From Rhodococcoides fascians A44A (GTDB lineage Bacteria > Actinomycetota > Actinomycetes > Mycobacteriales > Mycobacteriaceae), in NCBI RefSeq assembly GCF_000760735.1, contig NZ_JMEX01000007.1, positions 186,001-250,000 on the forward strand: a stretch of 64,000 nt of DNA, in the 5' to 3' direction. Each line of letters opens with the position of its first letter. Position 1 is the first letter of the stretch. A program made the position numbers and the translations under genes. Under the pieces are notes generated by a model. The model was not told the origin of the DNA, did not search any database, and saw only the letters and a program-made list of their open reading frames with translations. This document shows, in pieces, positions 1 through 8,455 of this stretch.

Positions 1-501
1 GAGCGACATCAATTTTCATCTGCAGAGACGCCTAACAGGCCTCTGGGCTCTCCAGTGGTCAAGGGGCAGGGTACTTGTTTTGTAATGCAGCCATTTCAAG
101 CGCCTCTTGGTGGATATTATGAATCAATTTTCTTGCCCGCGATCGAACAGACTGGACTTTCCGCAGTACGAGCCGATGCGGATATCTTCGGAACCGGAAA
201 GATCATAGATCAAATTTGGCGCGGGATTAGGGGTGCCACTGTGTTGATTGCTGAGCTTACGACCAAGAATCCAAATGTCTTTTACGAGCTGGGTCTTGCG
301 CATGCATTGCAGAAACCGGTTATCCTGGTCTCCTCGAATCAGGACGATGTGCCCTTCGATCTCAGACACATTCGAGTGATTCTTTACGACAAATCAGATC
401 CGTTTTGGGGCACCAAGCTCATCGATAAGGTAGCCGACAATGTTCGCTCGGCAATGCACGACCCTGAAGATGCAATTTTTAGGATTGAAGATGTCCGGTA
501 G
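1..501 (+). CDS. Nucleoside 2-deoxyribosyltransferase/TIR-like domain protein, 5' end possibly outside window
   Basis: A single Rossmann-like domain is visible: a first strand ending FVMQPF, then YYESIFLPAIEQTGL, a middle ILIAELTT-like strand, and the diagnostic NPNVFYELGLAHAL. This is the pattern of the nucleoside 2-deoxyribosyltransferase-like/TIR-like fold, which often forms the effector end of multidomain proteins and can process nucleotides or NAD. The frame is open to base 1, so the GTG at 55 may be a true start of a 148-residue protein or only an internal codon of a longer one cut by the window edge. No partner is visible; the next gene is on the other strand. The fold is fairly secure, the biochemical role is not. 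Confidence 0.6.
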   Translation, partial: ERHQFSSAETPNRPLGSPVVKGQGTCFVMQPFQAPLGGYYESIFLPAIEQTGLSAVRADADIFGTGKIIDQIWRGIRGATVLIAELTTKNPNVFYELGLAHALQKPVILVSSNQDDVPFDLRHIRVILYDKSDPFWGTKLIDKVADNVRSAMHDPEDAIFRIEDVR

Positions 502-738
502 CAACATGGTCTTATAAAAAGTCGTATGTATACGGCGAGTGTCGTGGCGTAGGACTGGTGGCTTTGTGGACGAGCCCCGTCAGATTAAACGGGTCCCCGT
601 TTCGATCTCTGAAGAGACGGGGTGATGGTAATAGCTTCAGAAAGTCTCTTCCTTGAGCTGGACGCGCGAAATAGGAGAAGATCATCTTCGGGTTCAACGC
701 TGCCTATTTCATCCACAAGTACAAATTTCGTTGCTATT
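502..738. other. Intergenic region, no gene seen
   Basis: About 240 bases between convergent genes. I see only short GC-rich complementary stretches (CCCGT/ACGGG near 575-596 and CCCCGT/ACGGGG near 594-622). They could form weak hairpins but have no T-run, so I do not call a terminator. Confidence 0.3.
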
Positions 739-993
739 TCAGGGTGGTCCTGGGATCGGCCGCATTAGCGAGTTCCCATTATCGTCCGTTCCGTCGGACG
801 GCTCCAAGTCTTCGGGTGCAGCACCGCCCCAGGGCATGTCGAGGTCTTCGTTCATGTTCACAGCCTGAACAAGGTAGCCGTCGCCAGACGCTTCGAGGAT
901 CGTAACGAGGTCGCCACGGCCAATCTTCAGATGAGCGAGGTTGTCAGTGACAACGCGAGCCAGTTCGAAATCTTCAAATCTTCCGTTCTTCAT
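739..993 (-). CDS. DUF4926-like small protein, predicted immunity protein of the adjacent toxin
   Basis: An 84-residue acidic protein containing ELARVV, a GRGDLVTIL strand, GYLVQAV and a DMPWGGA segment. The compact beta-barrel-like pattern recalls DUF4926, a family I remember next to DUF6883 toxins. I chose the ATG at 993 because it overlaps the toxin stop codon (TAATG, translational coupling). The close paralogue at 51214-51471 also matches only from this residue onward, and both have GGATGG just upstream. An in-frame ATG at 1005 is the alternative. As last gene of the toxin operon it most likely neutralises the toxin in the producing cell. Family and function are inferred. Confidence 0.6.
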   Translation of the reverse strand: MKNGRFEDFELARVVTDNLAHLKIGRGDLVTILEASGDGYLVQAVNMNEDLDMPWGGAAPEDLEPSDGTDDNGNSLMRPIPGPP

Positions 994-2309
994 TACTTTA
1001 CCCATCCGGTGAAAGGGGTTGTCAGCTTTATTGTTCCGTCCTTCAACAGTATCCAGCCAGTCTCGATCATTGCGCTCTTGCCCGCCGCACTGTTCTGGCC
1101 GACGAGCTCGATGGGGATACTCAGCCGCTGCCCATGTTGGTCGATCGTTCCGAGTTCGAACTTTCCTGCAAGGAATGCCTCGTTCGCTTTGGCGATGTAG
1201 TGCTCCATGAGCTGGTCAGCGTCTGCTTTCGTGTAGCCGAATGACGCGAAGATTTCAGACTTGCCCTTGGATTTGGACGGATCGAGTACGTACTCGGAGA
1301 ACTTACGCACATCCGCCTTCGCGACGTCGTGTGGGTTGATCTTGGTTGCCCCGACCCGTACGAGCAACGCCTTCATCGAGGCCAGAGCTTTGACCGCAAC
1401 CTGGCCGACCCTGCTGGCTTCGAGTGCAGTGGTGACTATCTTCACCGCGGCGCGGAGCTTCGAAATCACAGAGGCGACACGAGCCGCAACCACAGCGATT
1501 CGAGCCGAGATACCCGCCGCCGATGCGCCGAGCGACAGTCCGCCCAACCACGAAAGTGCGGCTCCGGCAGCCGCCATCGCCGCCGTCTCTATGACGAGAT
1601 CCTTCAACATCTCTATGATCTCGTGATGCGCGTCGTCCAGGTGCTGGGCGTAGTCGTCGCACGCACGCGCTGTCGCGGCAAACGAGTCGGCGACATCGAC
1701 ACTGTTCTGACGAAGCGTCGAGCACTCCGATACGGCGGCATCGACCTCTGGAGTCCGCTGGGCCTGCACCAGAGAGATTGCTGCGTCGATCAAGGGTGGT
1801 GTTTGCCGAATGCCGGATTCCGCACTTCGCCACGCGACTGCCGCTGACCGAAGCTGGTCTTGGTGGCCGTTGGGCCAGGCGTAACCGACGATTCCGGAGA
1901 TCAGATCCCATCCCCATGGTTCGTCTGTATCTCCGCCCGCGGCAGAGGGCAAACCTGAGCTGTTCTCCGGGATATCGTCCTCGACCGGCGGAGCAGGTGG
2001 GAAGTCGGTCATGACGAACCCCGGCGCGGAACACTGGTCGGCCTCGGCGTAATTCGCACCCGTGGCGTGCAGAAGTTCTGCGATCTGTCGAGCTGCAATG
2101 GTCGTGCACAGCCCCGCTGACAGTGCGTCCGCGGCAATCGCGTCGTACGTCGTCGCCCAGTCGGTGCCGACGTTGTCAGAGCCGGCCATGCCTCCGAACC
2201 CCATAAGTGCGTTGCTCAAGGTCGAGACATGCTGTGCACCGGCATGATTGGCATCCGCGAGCTTTACAGACGCTTCTGCGAATTCATGTGGCAGGCAGTC
2301 GATAGACAT
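993..2309 (-). CDS. ESX-secreted polymorphic toxin with C-terminal DUF6883-like domain
   Basis: 438 residues. The N-terminal ~95 residues are a helical WXG/LXG-like secretion region. A Pro/Asp-rich linker follows, then a second helical segment (~140-240) and an Ala/Gly-rich hydrophobic stretch (~235-300) typical of ESX effectors that must be delivered. The last ~105 residues (KFSEYVLD, GKSEIFASFGY, ADQLMEHYIAKA, GTIDQHGQRL, a closing WILLKDGTIKLTTPF) match the pattern I know as DUF6883, a toxin tip of unproven activity. The ATG lies 4 nt after the stop of a WXG100 gene, and the immunity gene begins within its stop codon. This is the canonical order WXG100, WXG100, toxin, immunity. Secretion by an ESX system encoded elsewhere is inferred. 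Confidence 0.65.
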   Translation of the reverse strand: MSIDCLPHEFAEASVKLADANHAGAQHVSTLSNALMGFGGMAGSDNVGTDWATTYDAIAADALSAGLCTTIAARQIAELLHATGANYAEADQCSAPGFVMTDFPPAPPVEDDIPENSSGLPSAAGGDTDEPWGWDLISGIVGYAWPNGHQDQLRSAAVAWRSAESGIRQTPPLIDAAISLVQAQRTPEVDAAVSECSTLRQNSVDVADSFAATARACDDYAQHLDDAHHEIIEMLKDLVIETAAMAAAGAALSWLGGLSLGASAAGISARIAVVAARVASVISKLRAAVKIVTTALEASRVGQVAVKALASMKALLVRVGATKINPHDVAKADVRKFSEYVLDPSKSKGKSEIFASFGYTKADADQLMEHYIAKANEAFLAGKFELGTIDQHGQRLSIPIELVGQNSAAGKSAMIETGWILLKDGTIKLTTPFTGWVK

Positions 2310-2312
2310 GGC

Positions 2313-2606
2313 TCAGAGGCCCCACATTCGCGCATTCGCACTCACGGCCGCTTCCAGATTGCTGTGTGCGGCTTCGAGTCGGCTGCGAAGGCTATCCAAT
2401 GCGCTCCGCATAGCACGCGCTCCACTGGCCCACTCGGCGTGAGCATCGGACTGGGCGGTGGACGCTACCCCTTGCCAGGTAGTTCTCAGCGTGTCCATCC
2501 GATCATCTAGCACCCGCAGTCGATCCTCGACGAAATCAGAGTCCTTCTGCATCTGATCCACGATCGATCGAAGCGCTTCCAGATCTGCGGTCAGACGCCT
2601 GGCCAT
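2313..2606 (-). CDS. WXG100-family protein
   Basis: 97 residues, almost all helical, with TWQGVA as the WXG turn near the middle, as expected for a small ESX substrate or chaperone subunit that forms a helical hairpin. The ATG at 2606 shares its A with the stop of the upstream WXG100 gene (TGATG), which fixes the start; an upstream extension would be Arg-rich and unlike the family. It probably pairs with its neighbour to escort the downstream toxin. Confidence 0.8.
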   Translation of the reverse strand: MARRLTADLEALRSIVDQMQKDSDFVEDRLRVLDDRMDTLRTTWQGVASTAQSDAHAEWASGARAMRSALDSLRSRLEAAHSNLEAAVSANARMWGL

Positions 2607-2932
2607 CAGAGTGCCAGAAATCCGGTAGCCCCGGTCTTCGCCGATTCGAGCGCTCCCGAGTTGTGGGAATCTTGCTGAGAGTAAGAGTGTACGGCTGCGA
2701 GCAGATGCTCGCGTGTCTGAGCTATGCCGTCGAGCACGGAGCTGACCCCGTGTCGCCACTGCTCCCAATCTGGTACGAATGCGCTTGCAGCGACGCCCGC
2801 CCATTGGCCGTCGACAAGTTGGTTCACCGACACGGTCAGCGACGTCAACCGCCCCGCGATATCGTCTGCGATGGTGCGCGCGAAACGTTCGGTATCGATG
2901 ATGTCGTCGATGTCCACTTCAAGTTCAGACAT
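2606..2932 (-). CDS. WXG100-family protein, first gene of the toxin operon
   Basis: 108 residues: an acidic start, a helix, QWAGVAA as the WXG turn, and a second helix ending in a Gly/Ala tail. Length and hairpin layout fit WXG100 proteins. It is first in the minus-strand operon and is divergent from the YbaB-like gene with only 55 bp between, so a short shared control region is expected. Confidence 0.8.
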   Translation of the reverse strand: MSELEVDIDDIIDTERFARTIADDIAGRLTSLTVSVNQLVDGQWAGVAASAFVPDWEQWRHGVSSVLDGIAQTREHLLAAVHSYSQQDSHNSGALESAKTGATGFLAL

Positions 2933-2987
2933 AGTGCTCGCCCCCCGGCTTTGCTAATCTCCGCTGCAGCCTAGCAAGGGAGGGTCC

Positions 2988-3383
2988 ATGGCGACAGAAG
3001 ATGCGGCAGCGATCGCGGCGATAGAAGCGAACAGTTTTCGACTCGGCGATGAACTCGCTCAGGTCAACGGTGAGTACACATCGGTGTCCGGCATCAGCGT
3101 GACAGTTGACGCGGGAGGCAGAATCACGCACTTTCAACTCTCGGACTCTCTCAGTGCGGTGGCGCCATCACGCCTCGCTCCGATGATTCTGGAGGCAACT
3201 AAGCGCGCCAGGCAGGACGCTGGTCAGCGAACCGCAGCGATCTTGTCCGAATTCAAATCGGATCCGACGTTCGCGAAGGCGGTCGCGATGATCGAAAACG
3301 TAACCTTGGGCAACGGTTACGGTGGTGATGCTCGAGCAGATACCATCCACCAGTCGGAGCATCCATGGATGGAACGTCCTTGA
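2988..3383 (+). CDS. YbaB/EbfC-family ESX-associated protein
   Basis: 131 residues. The pattern of an N-terminal helix, a strand with SVTVDAGGRITHFQL, and a long C-terminal helix beginning near APMILEATKRA is that of YbaB/EbfC proteins. Actinobacterial versions, such as mycobacterial EspL, are found beside ESX genes. A strong GGGAGGG ribosome site precedes the ATG. It is divergent from the WXG100-toxin operon. A role in stabilising or regulating ESX products is by analogy only. Confidence 0.65.
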   Translation: MATEDAAAIAAIEANSFRLGDELAQVNGEYTSVSGISVTVDAGGRITHFQLSDSLSAVAPSRLAPMILEATKRARQDAGQRTAAILSEFKSDPTFAKAVAMIENVTLGNGYGGDARADTIHQSEHPWMERP

Positions 3384-3403
3384 TTCACAGGTAAGCAACA
3401 GAG

Positions 3404-3766
3404 ATTCCGATTGTAGGCGAGACGATCGAGTCGATCGAGTTCGGGTTTTCGCTCGTCCTACGGACCATCAAAGGTTACGAGATTCGGATGAAGTCGGCTT
3501 TTCAGGTGATCGAGTCCGGTCTTGAACGCTTCGAAGGCGTACCTCATGAATCGCTTTCGAACAATCCTGTTCTTGGCCTACTCGTGGGTCGAAAGGTCCG
3601 CGACGCACAAGCATCGGACGCAGGTGGTGGTTTGAGAATTGCCTTCAGCGATGGTGCGCGCCTCGAGGTTCCGGCCGACCCCGATTACGAGGCTTGGACC
3701 ATCGCAGGCCCTGGTGGTTTCACAGTCGTGAGTGTGGCTGGCGGAGGACTCGCCAGCTGGGACTGA
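3404..3766 (+). CDS. DUF6188-like immunity-type protein with unresolved start codon
   Basis: The reading frame is open from 3395 and encodes a beta-rich domain ending in an AWTIAGPGGF-like segment and GGLASWD, the pattern of DUF6188-like proteins that sit near ESX toxins. It resembles the gene at 51849-52220. The first ATG (3488) would cut off conserved N-terminal strands (IESIEFGFSLVL, GYEIRM) that align with that paralogue. Upstream, the only possible initiators after the in-frame stop at 3392 are ATT codons at 3404 and 3410. The codon at 3398, where an ATG would fit behind an AGG, reads ACA. The gene may therefore use ATT, be expressed only from 3488, or have lost its start. Confidence 0.5.
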   Translation: MPIVGETIESIEFGFSLVLRTIKGYEIRMKSAFQVIESGLERFEGVPHESLSNNPVLGLLVGRKVRDAQASDAGGGLRIAFSDGARLEVPADPDYEAWTIAGPGGFTVVSVAGGGLASWD

Positions 3767-3793
3767 GTCCTTCGACGAGGTTGCTCGGTCGTC

Positions 3794-4738
3794 TCACAAC
3801 GACTGAACCCAGTACGCCCATCGCGGGTCCGACATTTTTATCCTCGCCCGCGCCAGCTTCCACGACCCGTATTTGTGGTAGTCGAAGTCCCAGGCCCCGC
3901 TCAACTTGTGGTTCACACACCCCCACAGACCCCATTTCACGTCCGCTAGGAAGCTGCACACCTGCACCCGCGAGATCATGGACCACTCCGCTTTACCGAA
4001 GAACTCCTCGATCAACTCCATGACCTGCTGCTCGCCATAGAACATCTCGGTGACCAACACAGCCAGCTCGTAGGCCCGATCGTTGTTCGACGCGAACTCA
4101 TAGTCCACCAGTTTCATCGGTAACCCGTCACCGATGAGAATGTTGCCCGGCATCGGGTCGTTATGGCACGCAACCAGATCCAAGCCTGACGCTAACATCG
4201 CTTTCTTCACCTGCCGGTACTCGGTCAGGATCACCTCCGCATCACGCGGCAGCCGCACACCCAATTCGGCAACCTGTTCGAGGTGCTCGTCGATCATGTC
4301 GAAGATCGTCTTCGTGACGCTCAGCTTGCTGCCCGAATGCAGCGTCCGATACACATCGATCATCCCCAGCGGAATCTCCGGACGCTTCAGATCACCGTTC
4401 GTGCACGCCCGATAGCCCTCCAAGAACTCGATCACCTCGACACCGGTGATCGGATCGAACAGCACCACCTCCGGCCCGATACCCAACGCACCGGCGCGAC
4501 GCGCTGCTTCGTTTGCCAGAGACCTGTCGATGAACGAGTCGGTGCCAGCACCGGGAAGCTTCATGAAGTAGCGCTTGGGTTGGCCTTCGACGGTGATGCG
4601 CCAGTTGCTGTTCATCAACCCACCGGTCACGGGGGAGTAGGTGATGTTCAGACCCTCCCATTCGGTGACGGCAGCGAGGGCCTTCTCGACCTGACGCTCG
4701 GGTTCGGTGCGGGCAGATCCGACAGCTATATCGTTCAT
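3794..4738 (-). CDS. Choline-kinase/aminoglycoside-phosphotransferase-family kinase
   Basis: 314 residues of protein-kinase-like fold. HNDPMPGNIL is the catalytic loop (Brenner motif H-x-D-x4-N) and LVDYEFAS is the metal-binding equivalent of DFG. An N-terminal lobe with GGLMNSNW and RYFMKLPG supplies the nucleotide loop and lysine. It is closest in feel to choline/ethanolamine kinases. The ATG at 4738 lies 8 nt after the stop of a second kinase, so the two are co-transcribed. It is last in the operon with an amidase, an amidohydrolase and a symporter. It probably phosphorylates a small amino alcohol or related compound; the substrate cannot be read from sequence. Confidence 0.7.
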   Translation of the reverse strand: MNDIAVGSARTEPERQVEKALAAVTEWEGLNITYSPVTGGLMNSNWRITVEGQPKRYFMKLPGAGTDSFIDRSLANEAARRAGALGIGPEVVLFDPITGVEVIEFLEGYRACTNGDLKRPEIPLGMIDVYRTLHSGSKLSVTKTIFDMIDEHLEQVAELGVRLPRDAEVILTEYRQVKKAMLASGLDLVACHNDPMPGNILIGDGLPMKLVDYEFASNNDRAYELAVLVTEMFYGEQQVMELIEEFFGKAEWSMISRVQVCSFLADVKWGLWGCVNHKLSGAWDFDYHKYGSWKLARARIKMSDPRWAYWVQSL

Positions 4739-4745
4739 GGTCACC

Positions 4746-5681
4746 TCAGATGTTCCGTACTCGGTCGTCGAAATGCGGGTCACGCAAACCAGCGCGCGCC
4801 CGAAGGAACTGCCAATCGGAGAACTTCGAATACTCGTGCGTCCCGGGCTTGACTGCATCGCAATACAATCCGATCAGCGCCCAGCGCAGCGAGTCCGCGA
4901 TGCCATAGATCCGAGCCCGATCGAACAGCGCACTGTCGAACGAACCCCACGCCATCTCGAAGACCTCGCGTGCATCCGAGTCGAACGGCCGGATCTCGGC
5001 CAACAGCGCACCGATGTCTTGCAGCGGGTCCATAACCGCCGCGACATCCCAGTCGACGAGGCGCATGGTGCCGTCGTCGAGCATCAGAACGTTGGAGACG
5101 TTGCCGTCACCGTGGCAGGGGACCGCGTCGAAACCGGCGGATTCGATACGTTCCTGCGCCGGGGCAAGGGTGCGCAGCATCCAGTCGAAGTCGGCTGGCA
5201 ATGCACCGCCGACTCTCGCGATCAAGCCGCGCACGACAGCGAGGTCGTCGAACGCCGATGCCCGGCGCGTCACCCCGGTCAACCCGTGCACCGACTTCCG
5301 GAGCGCCACCAGCTTCTCGACGTTCGCGTCCTCGTCGAACAGATCCAGGGTGGCGGTCGACGAGACACCGGTGAAGTCCTCCATTACCAACACGCCGGAG
5401 TCGGCGTCGGAAATGAAGGTCCTCGGGCCGATCCCGGCATTCCCAGCAGCGGTAGCGGAAGCGAACGTCGCTGCGAAGTCGACGTAGTCATGTGCCTGCG
5501 TCTCCATGATTTTGACGAACGCGGCCGAGCCCACGGCGTCGTCGGCGATATCGGCTCGTCCGGAGTAGCGCTCGGAATCTGCGCCCCACCAACTCGGGCT
5601 CGCCATGGTGGGTCCTGCGTCCAACACGACGTCACCGGTGGTCCAGACGCCGATGTCGCTTAATAGGTTTCGTACAGTCAT
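4746..5681 (-). CDS. Second APH/choline-kinase-family phosphotransferase
   Basis: 311 residues with CHGDGNVSNVL (catalytic loop) and LVDWDVAA (DFG-like) near residues 190-215. It is a different subfamily from the downstream kinase (little shared sequence outside the motifs), so this is not a simple tandem duplication. Start and amidase stop share one base at 5681. Two kinases in one catabolic operon may act on related substrates or form a heteromer. Confidence 0.7.
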   Translation of the reverse strand: MTVRNLLSDIGVWTTGDVVLDAGPTMASPSWWGADSERYSGRADIADDAVGSAAFVKIMETQAHDYVDFAATFASATAAGNAGIGPRTFISDADSGVLVMEDFTGVSSTATLDLFDEDANVEKLVALRKSVHGLTGVTRRASAFDDLAVVRGLIARVGGALPADFDWMLRTLAPAQERIESAGFDAVPCHGDGNVSNVLMLDDGTMRLVDWDVAAVMDPLQDIGALLAEIRPFDSDAREVFEMAWGSFDSALFDRARIYGIADSLRWALIGLYCDAVKPGTHEYSKFSDWQFLRARAGLRDPHFDDRVRNI

Positions 5682-7105
5682 CAGGCTGCTCCGATCTTGT
5701 CTGCCGCCACGTCGACCGGCCAGTCCATGGCGATCTCACGCTGAGTTTCGAGCCATTTCGTCAGTCTGAGGACGGCCTGGTCCGCGAAGCGTGGTCCGAC
5801 GACCTGGATGCCGATGGGCATGCCCGAGTTGGTACCGAACGGTGTGCTGAAGCCGAAGCACAATGCCGAGGCGGGTTGCGCGGTCTGGTTGAACCACGCA
5901 GTGAAGCTGCAGTGCCCCAACGGTTGCAGGGGATCGAGGCCGACCACCTCGGCGCCGAACCCAACCGTCGGGATCACCGGACTGATCACGAAGTCGAACT
6001 CACTCGTCTTCGCCCGCACGAACTCTTGCGACCGCATCACCGAGTCGGTGTCGCGCGAGAAGTCCGTTGCCGAATAGCGCGCTGCGCCGTAGGCCCATTC
6101 CGCCACGGCGGGGAGGACCTCGAACCGACGCGCCTCCGGAATGGACTCCCACTCCGTCCGCGCACGCACCTGGAACAGGCGATCGAGCGCCGGATAGGGA
6201 TCGTAGGTGAACACCGGCGGCATCTCGGTGACAACCGCTCCGGCAGCACTCAGCTGCGCGGCAGCATTCCGGACCACAGCAGCGACGGGGTCGCTGACGC
6301 TGTGGCCGTAGCCCATGTCGAGCATGACGCCGATCTTGAGCCCCGCAGGCGACAGCGGCGCATGAATGTCGGTTGTGTCCTCGGACGGCAGGCTCCACGT
6401 GTCCCGCGGGTCCGCCCAGGAGATGACGCGGTACAGATCGATCAGATCATCGACGCTGCGGGCCATCGGGCCGGCCGACCGCATCGTCGACGGCGCCACA
6501 TGCGGGATGCGTCCCTGCGTCGGCTTGAGCGCCACCAGTCCGCAGTGCCCGGCAGGAAGCCGCACCGATCCGGCGATATCCGAACCGACGGAACCGAAAC
6601 CGATGCCCGACGCCAGAGACGCTCCCGCACCTGAGCTGGACCCACCGGTATTGCGGCTCAGGTCCCATGGGTTGCGCGTGATCCCGTACAGCGAACTGAC
6701 GCCGGCGGCCATCATGCCCATATCGGGCATCGTGGTTTTGCCGACGATGACAGCCCCCGCCTCCTTGAGACGCGCAGCCGGGGGAGCGTCCGTCGTCGAC
6801 ATCTTCAGGTCGGCATTGGCGGCAACACCGTGACGCCACGGCATCCCGATCGCATGCACCGAATCCTTGATCGTCACCGGAATGCCGTCGAGACCACCGA
6901 GAGACTGCCCGGCCCGAAGACGATCGGTCGCCGCCTCCGCCGCAGCGCGCGCACCCGATTCGTCCACGTACGCGATCGCATTGATCACCGGATTGGTGAC
7001 CTCGATGTGCTCGAGCGTCGCGTCGAGCACATCGAGGGGCGTGGTGTCGCCGGACGCGAACGCGTCGCGAATCTCGGCGACGGACTTGGTGAGAAGCGGA
7101 TTCAT
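5681..7105 (-). CDS. Amidase-signature-family amidohydrolase
   Basis: 474 residues, usual length for the family. The Ser-cisSer-Lys triad is complete: Lys80 in TIKDS, cis-Ser156 in GGSSSGAG and nucleophile Ser180 in GSDIAGSVRLPA. It hydrolyses an amide to a carboxylate and ammonia or an amine in the cytoplasm. It lies between the amidohydrolase (91 bp away) and the kinases (1-nt overlap), and would release an amine or acid from an imported amide. Substrate not predictable. Confidence 0.85.
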   Translation of the reverse strand: MNPLLTKSVAEIRDAFASGDTTPLDVLDATLEHIEVTNPVINAIAYVDESGARAAAEAATDRLRAGQSLGGLDGIPVTIKDSVHAIGMPWRHGVAANADLKMSTTDAPPAARLKEAGAVIVGKTTMPDMGMMAAGVSSLYGITRNPWDLSRNTGGSSSGAGASLASGIGFGSVGSDIAGSVRLPAGHCGLVALKPTQGRIPHVAPSTMRSAGPMARSVDDLIDLYRVISWADPRDTWSLPSEDTTDIHAPLSPAGLKIGVMLDMGYGHSVSDPVAAVVRNAAAQLSAAGAVVTEMPPVFTYDPYPALDRLFQVRARTEWESIPEARRFEVLPAVAEWAYGAARYSATDFSRDTDSVMRSQEFVRAKTSEFDFVISPVIPTVGFGAEVVGLDPLQPLGHCSFTAWFNQTAQPASALCFGFSTPFGTNSGMPIGIQVVGPRFADQAVLRLTKWLETQREIAMDWPVDVAADKIGAA

Positions 7106-7195
7106 CGAAGGCCTTTCGAACCGAGCGCGTCGACTCGCGAGCTGCCGGCGATCGCAGCAGTCGTAGCGGGCAAGTCGATCATGTGCGCCTTCTTC

Positions 7196-8455
7196 CTAGG
7201 ACGAAGTGTGGATGCTGCTGGCGAGTTCTGCAGGATGAGCTGCGCCGATATCGCCCCGGACCATGCGCGCGACGGTTTCGGTCAGCATCTTCACGCCGGC
7301 GAGCAGGTCCTCGTCGCGCGTCAGTTCTTTCTCGCTGTGCGAGATGCCGTCGACGCTGGGGACGAAGAGCATGACCGTCGGGACGATGTCCTTGAGGTTG
7401 ACCGAGTCGTGCCCGGCCATCGTGAGCATCCGGCGATACGACAGTCCCAGGTCCTTCGCCGCCTCCTCGGCGAGTTCGACGCCCTCGAGCTGGTAAGTCG
7501 TCGACGGCCGTGACGACGAGGTGTCGATGCTGACGTTGACCTCGACCTCGTCGGCGATGGCAGCGAGCAGCATTTCGTGAGCCTGTTCGAGCACACCCGG
7601 ATCCGAGGACCGGAGGTCGACGGCCATCGTGACCTTCGACGGCACGACGATGGGGGAGTTGGGTTCCACGTCGAACTGCCCGACCGACGCGAGCAGCAGT
7701 CCGTCGTCGAACTTTCTCGTGAGTTCTCGGGCGGCGAGAACGACCCGAGATGCGCCGACCAATGCGTCGTGACGCAGAGCCATATGCGTTGCGCCGGTAT
7801 GCGACTGCTCGCCGTGCACGGTGATCGAGTACTTGCGCGCTGCCCAGTTGGCGGTCACGACGCCTATCGTCGTGCCCTCTTGTTCGAGGATCGGGCCTTG
7901 CTCGATGTGGATCTCGGCATAGGAGACGGCTTCGGGTGCCGAGTCGTTGCCGTGGAACCCGATATCGGACAGAGCATCTCGCACGCTGACTCCGGTACGG
8001 TCGGTGAGCTTCAGGATGTCGTCGGCGTCGAACTTGCCGATGAAGACTCCGCTTCCCATGAGGGAAGGGGAGAAGCGGGAGCCTTCCTCATTGAACCAAT
8101 TGACCGCGGCGAGGTTGAACTGCGGCGTCAACGAACCACGTTCGACATGTTCTTTCAGATGGTGCACGGCGTGGGCAGCAGCGAGGACACCGTAGGCGCC
8201 GTCGTACTTCCCGGCCGTCGGCTGGCTGTCGAGATGCGAGCCGACCAGAACGTAGGGAGCACCGGCTACGAATTCGGCGCTGCCGTACATGTTTCCGATG
8301 GCGTCGACGGTGGTGGTGAGGCCGTGCCGGTCGAACCAGTCGGCGAGGAACCGCCTGGTTCGACCGTCGTCCGCGGTCGCTGCCTCCCGGTCGACGCCGC
8401 CAGCTGCAGTGGCGCCGAACGAGGACATCGTCGCAAAATCGTCGAGAAAACCCAT
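7196..8455 (-). CDS. M20-family Zn-dependent amidohydrolase (N-carbamoyl-amino-acid hydrolase/allantoate amidohydrolase type)
   Basis: 419 residues. Metal-site motifs of the hydantoinase/carbamoylase group are clear: GSHLDSQP with DGAYG, NEEGSRF, EIHIEQGP, and a late GHDSVNL with SHSEKE. The ATG at 8455 overlaps the symporter stop by one base. Family members remove a carbamoyl or ureido group, releasing ammonia and CO2, or act on beta-ureido acids. In this operon it supports use of an amide- or ureide-bearing nitrogen compound. Confidence 0.8.
   Translation of the reverse strand: MGFLDDFATMSSFGATAAGGVDREAATADDGRTRRFLADWFDRHGLTTTVDAIGNMYGSAEFVAGAPYVLVGSHLDSQPTAGKYDGAYGVLAAAHAVHHLKEHVERGSLTPQFNLAAVNWFNEEGSRFSPSLMGSGVFIGKFDADDILKLTDRTGVSVRDALSDIGFHGNDSAPEAVSYAEIHIEQGPILEQEGTTIGVVTANWAARKYSITVHGEQSHTGATHMALRHDALVGASRVVLAARELTRKFDDGLLLASVGQFDVEPNSPIVVPSKVTMAVDLRSSDPGVLEQAHEMLLAAIADEVEVNVSIDTSSSRPSTTYQLEGVELAEEAAKDLGLSYRRMLTMAGHDSVNLKDIVPTVMLFVPSVDGISHSEKELTRDEDLLAGVKMLTETVARMVRGDIGAAHPAELASSIHTSS

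Noticed and set aside
512..697. 61-codon minus-strand frame in the left intergenic region
   Set aside because: No ribosome site, no motif, biased composition; looks like chance.
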